Assembly (NCBI GenBank): GCA_933207985.1
Contig: OW240914.1
Coordinates: forward strand, 201,805,402 to 201,869,401
DNA: 64,000 nt
Direction: 5' to 3'
DNA from: Pelobates cultripes
Taxonomy: Eukaryota; Chordata; Amphibia; Anura; Pelobatidae
The notes under the pieces were generated by a model. That model had not been told where the DNA came from. It was given only the letters and a program-made list of their open reading frames with translations, and ran no database searches. This document shows positions 34,481-44,976 of this stretch, piece by piece; position 1 is the first letter of the stretch, and the number at the start of each line of letters is the position of its first letter. Position numbers and translations under genes: made by a program.

Positions 34481-34735
34481 AATGAGGGTGTGGGGAGGGA
34501 AAGCTGTTAACAGTATAATTGATATGCTTTCCTGAAAAAGTGCAGTTTCAATTATATTTTTTGAAGGATGGAGACTAGGTCAAAGTCTTACAGAGAAGGG
34601 AAGGGAGTTCCACAGTACTAGAGAAGAGGTGGAAGTACAAGCAGAGTATAGATGCAGGCGATTGGCAGAGTGCAGGGGCCTAGATGGTACATACTTGTGT
34701 ATTATGGAGGACAAGTAGGTATTGATATATTTTTA
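34481..34735 (-). mobile_element. L2-type LINE fragment, copy 2
   Basis: Matches the L2 element at 25845-26085 (GGGAAAGCT..GATATGCTTTCCTGAA, AAGGGAGTTCCA, TACATACTTGTGTATTA), in the same orientation. Short and diverged. Confidence 0.65.
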
Positions 34736-35665
34736 AAATATGATATAAATATAGCTTTAGATTTTAATACATTGGGGGAAAAAAGCAATGCTAGCTAGGT
34801 TGAGCTATGAAGAAAATGTATGTTGGACACACTAAACACCATAATCACTGCATCTTGCTATGGTGTCAGGAATTCTATGGGAGTATCCCATGCTAAGGCA
34901 TCAACTTACACACACTGCATGCTGTTTAATGTGAACTAAAGTAAAAGATTGGGATGAAAAATAAACCTGCTAATTATAATTTACCACAGATTAAGCTTTA
35001 TTTATTTGTTTTAAACTTGGTCTTATAAACCGGACCGGTTCAGAAAACATAGTGTAAATATGCTGAGATATACATCTGATGTTTAGCTAAAGGAATCTAC
35101 TAGTCTATTTTTGTTTTTAGAAGTGCATTACCTCTAGGCAGATTTTAATTTTACCAGTGAGATTTGTTTAAAACAAGATCAGTATTAATTACCCTAATTA
35201 TAATTTTATATGTAAGTCTATTGAATTATTTGTAAATATCATAATTACCGTTATTTTCAATGCCTAATCTTAAAAAAGTGAATAGTTTTTTTCAAATGCT
35301 ATATGTTATGGCATGTTCCAACAGCAGCATGTTACCATGTTAACAGTGTCATCTGACCTGGGAGCACGCTATAGTATAGTCTTACAATGCCTATTATCAT
35401 GTTGCAGATCATTAATAGTTACTATGTTACTCTAACACAGAAGCATAACTGTGGACAATAGTTAATGGCTGTTTCTGACCAGTCATAACAATTCATTCCT
35501 GTGAAAGCAACCTTTTATTGCATGTTTCAATACAGTATTGCATTTCACACACTAGCTCACTGTGCATCTAATATCTAGTTTTAAAGGTATATACATTTGT
35601 TTATGTAGTCGTGTTTACACTTTTGTACAGATTACTGAATATCTAACTTAGGGGAAAGCAGCATT
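34736..35665. other. anonymous AT-rich sequence
   Basis: No gene or element is recognised. Confidence 0.3.
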
Positions 35666-35989
35666 AACCCCTTAAGTATGGAGGCAATTGTACAAGTTCT
35701 GATCAAAACATAGAATTTGAGCTATATATCTGTTCAACCATATATACCTCTTCCATAATAAGTGTACCCATTTTGTTCAGGAAAAACATGGCTTTTCTTT
35801 CACATTTAAATATTTATATATGAATCATAATTTAATATGATTAGAATCTAAAAAAGTTTGATCAATTAAGAAATGTTATTTTCCAAGTTGAAAAGTTAAC
35901 TGTGAATGTCATAATATTGTTAGTTATTACTGCAATAAAATACACATATTTATCAAGATGGAGACTGGGTCAAAGTCTAATGGAGAATG

Positions 35990-36824
35990 TCCAACAACAG
36001 TACCCTTGTGTACAGGTTTTATGGGATTTTGGAAAGTTACAGGGTCATATATAGTGCTTTCCCCTTTTCAGTTTTTATACATTGAAATTTGCCAAATTGG
36101 TTTGCTGGGCCTATGGTGCCTTAGAGACTGAAAAATAACCTGACCATGGCATGTCATTTCCAAAGGTAGACAACACAAGGTATTCAAAATGGGGCATGTA
36201 TAGTCTTTTTAGTAGCCACTTAGTCACACACCCTGGCCAAAGTTTGCATTCATATTTGTTTTTTTCTTTTTTTTCGCACAAAAATACTGCCTTTTTACTG
36301 ATGATATATAGCCTTATACATTTTACTGCTCTAAAACACTCATATTTGTGTTCAGAGTTGTCTTATGAGTACAGCAGTACCCCCTATGTCCAGGTTTTAT
36401 GGCGTTTTGGAAAGTTACATTGGCAAATATAAGACTTGCACATTTCAGTTTTTACACATTTAAATTTGCCAGATTAGTTATGTTGTCTTTGGGATTGTAT
36501 GGAAGCCCAGGAATGAGAATTACCCCCATCATGGCATACCATGTACAAAAGCAGATTATACAGGGTATTCAAAATGATTTATGTCCAGTCTTTTCTAGTA
36601 GCCACTTAGTCACAAACCTTGACCAAATTTAGTGTTCATATTTTTCCTTTGCATTTTTAACACAAACACTGCACTTTCACTGATGATATAATCATCTTGA
36701 TATGTTTTACTGTTCAAAACACTCACATTTGTGTTCAGCAAAGTCTCACGAGTACAACAGTACCCCCATGTAAGGGGTTTATAGTATTATGGAAAGTGAC
36801 AGGGCTAAATATAGGGTTTACAAA
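35990..36824 (+). repeat. ~380-bp tandem repeat, two units plus a partial third
   Basis: The block ACA(A/G)CAGTACCC..AGGTTTTATGG, GGAAAGTTACA, TTCAAAATG, GTAGCCACTTAGTCACA, CTGATGATATA, TTTGTGTTCAG starts at about 35992, 36371 and 36753, so the period is 380-383 bases. Divergence between units is substantial. An AACCCCTTAAGTATGGAGGC-like block precedes it at 35665. It may be the interior of a larger repeat family. Confidence 0.75.
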
Positions 36825-37254
36825 TTAAAGGGACACTATAGTCACCAGAACAACTACAGCTTAATGTAGTTGTTCTGGTGAGTATAAAAGCTCCCTTCAG
36901 GAATTTTCATGCCTTAGATGGCCACTGGAGGGGCCTCCTGGCTCAGGGCTGCACAGTAAGCATTCTCTGCATGGAGACACTGAAGTTTCCTCATAGAGAT
37001 TCATTGATTCAATGCATCTCTATGAGGGGGTCCTGATTGGCCAAAACTGGTCCTGATTGGCCAATCCTCTATGGGAAAGCATTGGATTGGCTAAATATCG
37101 GCCATTTTGACGATGTCACAAAGGGGTCGGAGCAATCACTGGCAGAGCAAGCTTGAAATAAGGTGAGTTTTAAACTTTTCTAGGTGGGCTAAGGGGGGGC
37201 AAGCCACCTAAATGGTGGGTTTAGCACTATAGAGTCAGGAATACATGTTTGTGT
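36825..37254 (+). mobile_element. TTAA MITE, family B, right end truncated
   Basis: Starts TTAAAGGGACACTATAGTCA with the hairpin CAGAACAACTACAGC / GTAGTTGTTCTGG. The right side reaches GCACTATAGAGTCAGGAATA and stops before the last bases. Confidence 0.75.
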
Positions 37255-38420
37255 TGTATCTGGGCATATATAATGCCAGGGAGTGCTTCAAATTGCCAAT
37301 CAGGCCATGTGATATCATTCAGTCAGACTGTCAAGCAGTCCCCCCCCATTCAGGATCGCAGGGTATGGTTAGTATCCCGGGTCATGGGGGCTGCAAACCA
37401 TTACTGCTTAGTATGCTGCCGTAACAGTGTTTAAGCCCAGATTGCACGGGATGGCATAGTACTCCGTAATGGCGTTAACGGGATAAACATTAAGCTACGT
37501 AAGTTAAGATGGTTCAATTGGCATCATCTCATTTTGGTCTATGGCAGGAGTATGCAATTGTCCACACTCCAGATGTTGTATGTTGTTGACTGCATCTCCC
37601 AAAATGCTCTTACAGACCCGATGCTGGCAAGGCATCACAGGAGATGTAGTTCACAACATCTGGACTCCTAAAAGTTGTTACTCTATGGAGAAATGGGAAA
37701 TACTTTACTGTTGGGAAAGTCATGGACAGCACATGTGTTTTCTCTTTGGGGATAAAATGGAAAGCCTTTTCTATTGTGCATGTTGAGAGAATGCACACTA
37801 TGCACAACAGTAACAAAATGTACAGAGGTGGCCTGGAACTAAAAAGGATAATTAAAAGAGTGAAAGATTTTGAGCAGTCAATGTGAATTTCTGGAAGCAT
37901 GTGCTGACTTTGAGAATAGTAACATTTTTACAATTTGAAATTTACTTTTCATTTCCAGACAATTCTCACTTTAGTGAATAACCCTGTAACCCTGATTGAT
38001 AGCCTGGGTGCCCTGCATTTTTAGACATTTCTGCCACTGTAAGCCACTCATTATCAGCCACTTACTATAGGCCTCATACAGGAGAGTGGGTTCAAAGGGC
38101 TCTAAGTACCATGTCATTTCCAGTAATGCAAAGTTATTATGGTGCTTAGAATGACCCTTAACTGGAATCAGTTGCCATACATAGCATTTTTTAAGTTTTG
38201 TTCCAAAATATTTACAGCCACCATATAAGTTAAAATTTTTATAAGCGGGAGTCATACAACAATAGTATTGTATCAACATGCTTGATCAAAAAGATCGCAC
38301 TTCAATACAGGTACAAGGACACATGCAAAACTATCCCATTTTTTTAAAGTACCCTCTAGGAAGTTAGCCCACTCCCTTAGGTAAAGTGATTGAATTCCCA
38401 AATCTCAAGTGATAGTAGCT
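37255..38420. other. anonymous sequence with a hAT-like relic
   Basis: 37560-37680 has an inverted pair CTCCAGATGTTG / CAACATCTGGACTCC around CATCTCCCAAAATGC, resembling the hAT-type MITE at 60560. The rest is unassigned. Confidence 0.35.
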
Positions 38421-38421
38421 A

Positions 38422-38459
38422 CAATGAGGGGAAAAAAGTATTTGATCCCCTGCTGATTT
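38422..38459 (+). mobile_element. Tc1-like terminal fragment
   Basis: CAATGAGGGGAAAAAAGTAT plus TTGATCCCCTGCTGATTT is the terminal sequence of a common vertebrate Tc1-like family. Only the end is present. Confidence 0.55.
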
Positions 38460-38468
38460 AGAACGTTT

Positions 38469-39369
38469 GCTGCTGAGGAATAAAGAAAGAGATAGTCTAA
38501 TATGCGCCTCTGTTTCCTTAATAACATCATGACTTTACATCATGTAATTAGTAAAATCTGGTAATTGCCCACCAATTTTCCTTGGTTAGGGGTATCCTAG
38601 CAGAATCCTTATGCAGATTCCAGTCCGTTTCCACATCTTAACGTGTTTCTTTTCTTTCTTTTATTTACCTGGGACTTCTGTGAATATATTGAGCCATACA
38701 GTGAGGGGTGGAGTATTTGATACCATGTTGATTTTTACCATTTGCCCACTGACAAGGACATGATCAGTCTATAATTTTAATGGTATGTGTATTTAAACAG
38801 TGAGAGACAGAATCCAGAAAAACGCATGTCAAAAAAGTTATAAATTAATTTGCATGTCAATTAATGAAAAAAGTATTTGATCCCCTATCAATCAGCAAGA
38901 CGTCTGGCTCCCAGGTGTTTTGTATACAGGTAATGAGCTGAGATAACGAACAAATCAATTTATAACTTTTTTGACATGCGCTTTTCTGGATTTAATTTTT
39001 GTTGTTGTTGTTGTTATTCTTTCTCTCACTGTTAAAATACACTTACCATTTAAATTATAGACTGATCGTGTCCTTGTCAGTGGGCATACGTTCAAAATCA
39101 ACAGGGGATCAAATACTTCCCCCCCTCACTGTATGGCTCAATATATTCACAGAAGCCCCAGGTAAATAAAAGAAAGAAAAGAAATATGTTAAGATGTGGT
39201 AACTGACTTGAATCTGCATAAGGCTTCTGCTAGGATACCCCTAACCAAGGAAAATTGGTGGGTAATTACCAGATTTTACTAATTACATGATGTAAAATCC
39301 TTTCTTTGCTGCTGAGGAATAAAGAAAGAGATAAAGTATAATATGAGCCCCTGTGTCCTTTAATAAAAT
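38469..39369. repeat. nested fold-back around a palindromic Tc1 MITE
   Basis: Arms of ~155 bases (about 38540-38696 and 39134-39296, with CTCAATATATTCACAGAAG and GGTAAATAAAAGAAAG) are inverted copies of each other. Outside them a ~60-base direct repeat (GCTGCTGAGGAATAAAGAAA..) occurs at 38469 and 39308. The Tc1 MITE sits exactly between the arms. Confidence 0.7.
38697..39133. mobile_element. palindromic Tc1/mariner-type MITE
   Basis: Flanked by TA (38697-38698 and 39132-39133). Termini CAGTGAGGGGTGGAGTATTT and CAAATACTTCCCCCCCTCACTG are inverted, and the inversion continues inwards (GACAAGGACATGATCAGTCT / AGACTGATCGTGTCCTTGTC). An internal end-like block AAAAAGTATTTGATCCCC lies at about 38868. 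No transposase. Confidence 0.8.
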
Positions 39370-39753
39370 CAGTCTCCTGATTGTGTAACTTTCACTGACT
39401 GCTCTGCCATGTCTGCATCACCGCCCTCAGATGAAGAGTGTTTGGCTTCAGCCCATGGATTGGGTATTGAAAGAGCAGCTCACATCAGCATGTCTCCTAT
39501 GTCTTGCAGCTGTCTCCTGCTGTCAAATGGCCCAACAAAGGAACCGTTCCATAGCTTTCCCAGTGGGGAAGACAATTGTGCCCCACAGGTGGCATCATTT
39601 TGTGGCTGAAAGTGTGAATTTACCCATTAACACCCAAAGTGTCCGCTTCGGACTTGTGCCTATTCCCCCACCCCCAGCCCCCAAAATCACTTTTTAACCA
39701 TCCGGAATCCTTTTTCCTGTGTGTACAATGTATCAACCCCAATTGAAACAAAT
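39370..39753. other. anonymous sequence
   Basis: No gene is supported; the ORFs have no family motif. Confidence 0.3.
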
Positions 39754-40213
39754 TACCGTATTTACTGGAATCTAATGCGCCATCAAATCTAATGTACACC
39801 TCAATTTTTGAAACCTGGAAGATGAAAAATGTTTTTGCTTGTGAAGGTGATTGTACTAGAAGATATTACTATACAACATTGTGCTACAATGAAAATGTTT
39901 ATTGCCATGTACCATAGTAACATTAATGGTATGTCAATTTCATTGTTACATGTTAAGTCTATTCTTTCTTAAGCCCTCTTTCAGGAACAAAGTTTGCCTG
40001 TGTGAATTCGCCGGAATGTAATTCGCCTGTTTGAATTCACCAGTTTCGATTCACCTGTTTGAATTAACCAGTTTTCATTTGCTGGAAGGAAATTCGACTG
40101 AAAATTTTAGAATTTAGCCCTGAATGTAATGTGCAATCGAACCTATTGCATGTTAAACATTTTTAAATGTTATTTTCCAAAAAGGCGCGCATTAGATTTG
40201 AGTAAATACGGTA
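39754..40213. mobile_element. TA-flanked MITE with TTTACT..AATCTAATGCGC termini
   Basis: The element 39756-40211 begins CCGTATTTACTGGAATCTAA and ends ATTAGATTTGAGTAAATACGG, inverted termini, with TA on both sides. Near 40005-40080 are several ~22-base units (TTGAATTCACCAGTTTCGATT type). No coding capacity. TA flanks suggest a Tc1/mariner-type mechanism. Confidence 0.7.
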
Positions 40214-41400
40214 TGTATTTGCAGGACATGAAAAGTATAATTAAATGTAAAAGTCTACACCTCATTATCCTGCATCTGGGCACTTCCATCTCAGCTCAAT
40301 GTCAACCATTGTTATACGTTTTGTACTTTGCCCCTGGCAGTCTGCATAGAAGATGCAACAATGTTTTTGTTTCTCATCCTCATTTGCAATTTGTGGTCTG
40401 GCTGTGCCTAGACTGCATTGGAGTGTGATGTAATTCGCTAAGTATTTACAAAAAATATTAAACTAAACTAATATCACTGGAAAAAGTTATAATTGATTTT
40501 CACTGTTTTATTCAACAGTGTAAATTCCAGAGGAATAGTTCCCCTATCAGAACATAGCTGCATAATAGGGAAAATACTGATATAAGATTGCTTAATGTAG
40601 AAATGAGCTAACTTTAGTGGTTTCCAGCACCAGGTGGCACTGTTGATCTAAATAACAATTGTGTTATTTGAGTAAATATATTTAATACTTTAATTTAAAT
40701 AATTGAGCAAATACACATAACAGAAAAACAAAAAATGTAAAATAAAAATGCAGTCTGTCTCCCAACATTTCAACCTTGTGGCTGTTATTCTCACTTTGTG
40801 TCTATCACAGATTGTGTTTTTCAGACTAGTTTTGTGTCTGTTCGCTCACTTGTCTATCATTTTCTTCTTTTTTTTGTCATTCTTTTTCTGTGTGTCCTCC
40901 CCACCCCTTTATCAGACTCTTCTTTCATTTTAGTCGGTGACTGCTGCCCTCAATATATCTGATACATAGTACACAAATACTTCTTCCACAGGCATATACC
41001 TTAAGGCATGCAGTAATCCATATTGTCATGTGTAGTGGAGTCCTAGTCCTGACAGGAACTTTCCTCCGCTGGATCACCAAGAGTAGAATCGGTAGAATTC
41101 TGCCCACCTCCTCCCCATTAACAGGATGACACACAGTTCTGGGAGTACAACTGACTGTATTTCTGCCACATGCGGCTTTTATGCAGTGTCCCAAGCATGG
41201 GGTTTCCCAGTCAAAAATACAAGGTTTTCTTTCCCAAGGGCCTCTGTATTTGAGAGATAATTGAGCTCCAATTAGTATAACTCAATTATCTCAAATACAG
41301 AAACTTACAGATATTTTTAATATACAAAAATACATGAAAACAGTACATGAACCCCACTAAAATCATATTCTCAAATCGCCCTAATATGAGTGCACAACAT
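40214..41400. other. anonymous sequence with a short palindrome
   Basis: 41243-41302 is a 25-bp-arm palindrome (TGTATTTGAGAGATAATTGAG / CTCAATTATCTCAAATACA). Otherwise nothing is supported. Confidence 0.4.
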
Positions 41401-42060
41401 ATCCAAAAAGCACTCAGATCGGTTTGTTTTCGTCGAACACAATTTTGACCGACTGGCCACGAGGGGATAGCCCAAAACAGTTCCAGAGAATTGGGCAGGG
41501 TGGCCGGTCAGCTTTTGGGGGTTCCTGTGCAAACTCCGATGAACGCTCACCCTGGCTGCTATGGAGCGAATGCTTACCCTGTTTTGTAGATCCTATCTCC
41601 CGAACACCGTTCGTCTGAGTGGTCAGGAAGTGGGATGGGCAGAGGCACCATCTTTTCCTGGGTTCGCAGAAACGAGAGGCCAAAAACAGTTCCAGGCATT
41701 CGACGACCAACTACCACTGCCTGCGTTCGGGAGACCAAATGGCCACCATGTACTGGACCACGTACATTCGGTTATATGAATGGCGGCCACCCAGGGAAAG
41801 CAAAGATGTCATTAATTTGTGGTTAACAGCCAGGGGAGGTCGTGTTCACTGGGGCATAACAAGGGACCACACACACAAGTTTTTCAGGAGACAAACAAGA
41901 GGGTACAGACAACCGAACATAAGGGAATGGAGTCTGCTACATCATGTACCACCATATTTCAAGCACCCACCCAGTTCTTTTTCCTACCCCAAGTCTATAG
42001 TTATATCCCACTCTCACAACCATATTTCCTCCCTAACACAACCTCATCCTCTCACTCATG
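41401..42060. other. GC-richer unassigned block
   Basis: A 660-base block with CCGAACACCGTTCGTCTGAG, CGTTCGGGAGACCAAATGGC and TACATTCGGTTATATGAATG, richer in GC and CpG than its surroundings, with overlapping ORFs up to 154 codons. No motif is recognised and the ORFs overlap in all frames, so coding is not supported. The TTCG-rich text recalls the interior of the Ngaro-like gag, so a retroelement fragment is possible. Confidence 0.3.
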
Positions 42061-42797
42061 ATCACCCCATAGATTGCAAGTGACTGTGCTTCATTATTGC
42101 GGTAATTGCAACTTATTGGTGTGAAATTTTACACCATGTTTTTCTTTGAGCGGATATTTATACTTTCACACTCTGTAGCAGTAAATAAATACTTAGTTTT
42201 TCTACCCGCTGTAAAGTAAAAAATATAAGACAATTTGAGCAAGTTGAGTCTTTTCAAGTTTGCATTTCACTAAACCTATCTGCCTATCTGGAAAAGCCAG
42301 TATATTATAGCTTTACTGTTGCATGACTGAATGCCTGAGTGAACTGCTCACTGATTTCAATGGGGACTTACGTTTTCGGTGCATCTCAGATAAAGTGCTA
42401 GTGCATGAAACTCATGAGACAGTGGTCATGGTTTCCAAGTATGCAAGTCCCCCCTGTGATTCCCAGTTTGTATATTTTTAGATGAAAACATTATTAGATA
42501 TTGGGTTTTATTTATGTATTTTACTTGTGGGTGATGCTGTTTCTCTATAGACCATGGTTTTTTGTTTTTTTTTCTTTTGTTTATAAAATCTGGTCTGTAC
42601 ATGAAAATATTTGTTTGAAGACTTAGATAATTATTTAGTTTGGTAACTTTTTGCTCAGGCCTATTTTGTTTTATTTTTTCAGATTACTGATACCACCATG
42701 GTTTTGAATGAGTTATGCAAGATCACTAATGAACTTGCATAAAAAATAGGAAACTTGAAGCAAAAGCACTGGAAGCATTGCCCACCAGTGATGGCAA
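42061..42797. other. anonymous sequence
   Basis: No gene or element is recognised. Confidence 0.3.
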
Positions 42798-43151
42798 TTA
42801 AAGGGACACTCTAATCATCATGACAGATTATTGCAGTGATTATAGTGCAAAAAGTCTTTGGCACCATCTTCTGGATATTGTGAAATACTTTTTGATAGTA
42901 TGACAAAAAACTGACAAAAGCTCTCTCCTAACCTACAGCCCAACCCCTCTAATATGTATCAGATTAATGCAGAGGTGAACTACATTAGCTCACTATAGAC
43001 AGCAATTTTAATCTGATAACCCTGGGGAAAGGTTAGTATATTTTCTATACATTAATAAATATGTGAAAAAATTAGTAAAAGTCATTATTGTATGGAGGCC
43101 TCTCTATATGTACAAGATACAGAATGGACACTATTACAGCCACTTGTAATA
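42798..43151. other. TTAA MITE end and left flank of the PLE dimer
   Basis: TTAAAGGGACACTCTAATCA at 42798 is one MITE end; its partner end was not found. Text up to 43165 is the left flank of the PLE dimer and may be the continuation of the older PLE-like sequence seen on the right from 54652. Confidence 0.4.
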
Positions 43152-43165
43152 ATATAAATCTTTTA
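43152..43165 (+). repeat. left 14-bp target duplication of the PLE dimer
   Basis: ATATAAATCTTTTA, identical to 54652-54665 just outside the other end of the inverted dimer. Confidence 0.75.
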
Positions 43166-44046
43166 GAAAAAAAGAGAAATGAAATGGAAAACCACCAGAA
43201 TTGAATATAAAGGTGGGAAACCTATTCATTCATGAATCTATACCTCCTAAAATATAAATGTACTAAGTATAACGGGTTCTAAGACCTTTAATAGAAAATT
43301 ACATACATATTAAAACAGGACTGGCTATAAAAGTTGCCAGAAAAAAACCCCTAGGGGATATCAAGTGGGTGAAATAAATATTCACAGATACTAACTAGAA
43401 TACATCCCAATTGAGAGTGCTGTGAGATACCTGGTAAAGAGAGAACTGTTGTACAGGGAGACAGAAAAAAGATAATATCTGTATATAGTAGTCTTAACCA
43501 GGACTCAGTATCAAAGCGAAGGGATGAGAAGGAGGGGGGTGGGGGGTAAAGATAGGGTTAAATAGAAAATATAGCCTGGTAGGTAATGATATCCCTACAT
43601 GTGGTGAGACAGCTGCAAATACATACACAATGTGCTATCAATAGGCAGAAGGCAAAAAAAAGTGGTATAAATGCTAGGCTAAATGCCAGAGATATTACCA
43701 AGAACATAAAAGCGTCCCACTCATGTGCCCCAACTTGCCCTGGTGCTGCTAGCTGTCTCCCAAAATACAGGGGAGATCAAATAAACTACCTGCTGCTTCG
43801 AGGCAGCCTAGATGCTGACCCTATAGCCCCCACTCCTGTCTGTCTCAGCAAATCCTAAACGGACATAATTGGAATAAACAAAAGGGATGGCTAGTTAGAA
43901 AAAAAGGAAATAGCAAAAAAAGCACACAAAAAGAACTCAAAATAAATGCATCGGCATTGCAAAATTGCTCGACGCGCGTTTCGGCGTATCTAACCGCCTT
44001 TGTCAAGAGCTGAAAAGTGTCTGTATGAATGTCCGTGTTAAAAAGG
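43166..44046 (-). repeat. 3' pseudo-LTR of the minus PLE copy
   Basis: Same sequence as 48346-49219 in the same orientation and as 53668-54540 inverted. At its outer end it lacks the ~110 bases (the CATAACTTGCAGGGGTTAAG part) that the right-hand copy has. It carries one hammerhead-like motif. Confidence 0.85.
43967..44010 (-). ncRNA. hammerhead-ribozyme-like motif, left pseudo-LTR
   Basis: Same 44-base sequence as at 53698-53741, read on the minus strand: stem I GCTC/GAGC, core TTGACAAA, stem II GGCG/CGCC, GAAAC, short stem III and a GTC cleavage triplet. PLE pseudo-LTRs are known to carry compact hammerheads. Confidence 0.65.
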
Positions 44047-44976
44047 TAAGTAGGTCCCGCCCCTCAAGTCAGGACTGCCAATCGCCATCGCAGACGTCAC
44101 CTGTGCCGGGTGCCGTAAATTGGTTACTCCCAGTATTTCGCATTAGCCAATGGGGCACCCGAGGGCATGGACGGGGGCGTGGTCAGGCTCCGACCCACAT
44201 AAGATGCAAAATAGGTGCCGATAAAGCTGTAAACTTAGAAACGCCCCTTCGGTGTACATCACCTATTGGTCTCCCATCTAACAAATGGGAGAGACAGGGG
44301 CGTGTTCAAACACCATTCACATTATAGTCCGATCGAGTGATCGCTGTGAGAAAGTGGTTATATTGTGGTAAATAGATGTTAATACATATACCCTGATGGA
44401 AATATCAGGTTATGATAATAGGCAAAAGATGTGGACAAAGACATTGTCCTTGCACTAAAGGGGATACAATGATCCTTCCCAAATTAGTGCTCATTTGTGC
44501 ATATTAACTATAGTCACAGACCCACAAGATAACAATATATCTCCACCTGTTGAAATTGGTATTCTTAGATAAAATATCTTAGTAGAGAAAACAGATGGAG
44601 ATATTGTGTAGTTATGTAAGTAATGTGAACAGTGATCTGAAGTTTTTACCAAAATTGTTCCACAATTGAGGCAGGTACCAAATTAAACAAAACGAAAAAG
44701 AAGAAAAAGGTGATGAACCCAAAGTAAATAATATGTAACTAAAGTACTTAATGATATCACATCAAAGATTAAACGTCACAAAACCATGACCTATGACGTC
44801 AAGACAGGGAATTTTTACTTGATATGAATTAATAAATTCATAAATTAATAAGGTGTAGGGAAATGACTGCAGGTATACACTCCTGAGTAAATGCCCACTT
44901 AAAGAGAAAAATAGGATCTTCAACCACATATATGTATATACACTTCTATGTACTTCAGATGAGCAGACACTCTCTT
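44047..44976 (-). other. 3' untranslated region of the minus PLE copy
   Basis: About 930 bases between the ORF2 stop and the pseudo-LTR, an inverted copy of 52732-53667. No coding potential. A GC-rich stretch with CGTGGTCAGGCTCCGACCC lies near 44175-44195. Confidence 0.8.

Noticed and set aside
36151..36632. ORFs of 93 and 77 codons in the 380-bp tandem repeat
   Set aside because: Frames are not kept between repeat units.
43586..44327. 90- and 120-codon ORFs in the pseudo-LTR and 3' UTR, repeated at 48763-49035, 53381-53743 and 53850-54122
   Set aside because: Repeated only because the element is repeated; opposite in sense to the element's genes, with no recognisable domain.
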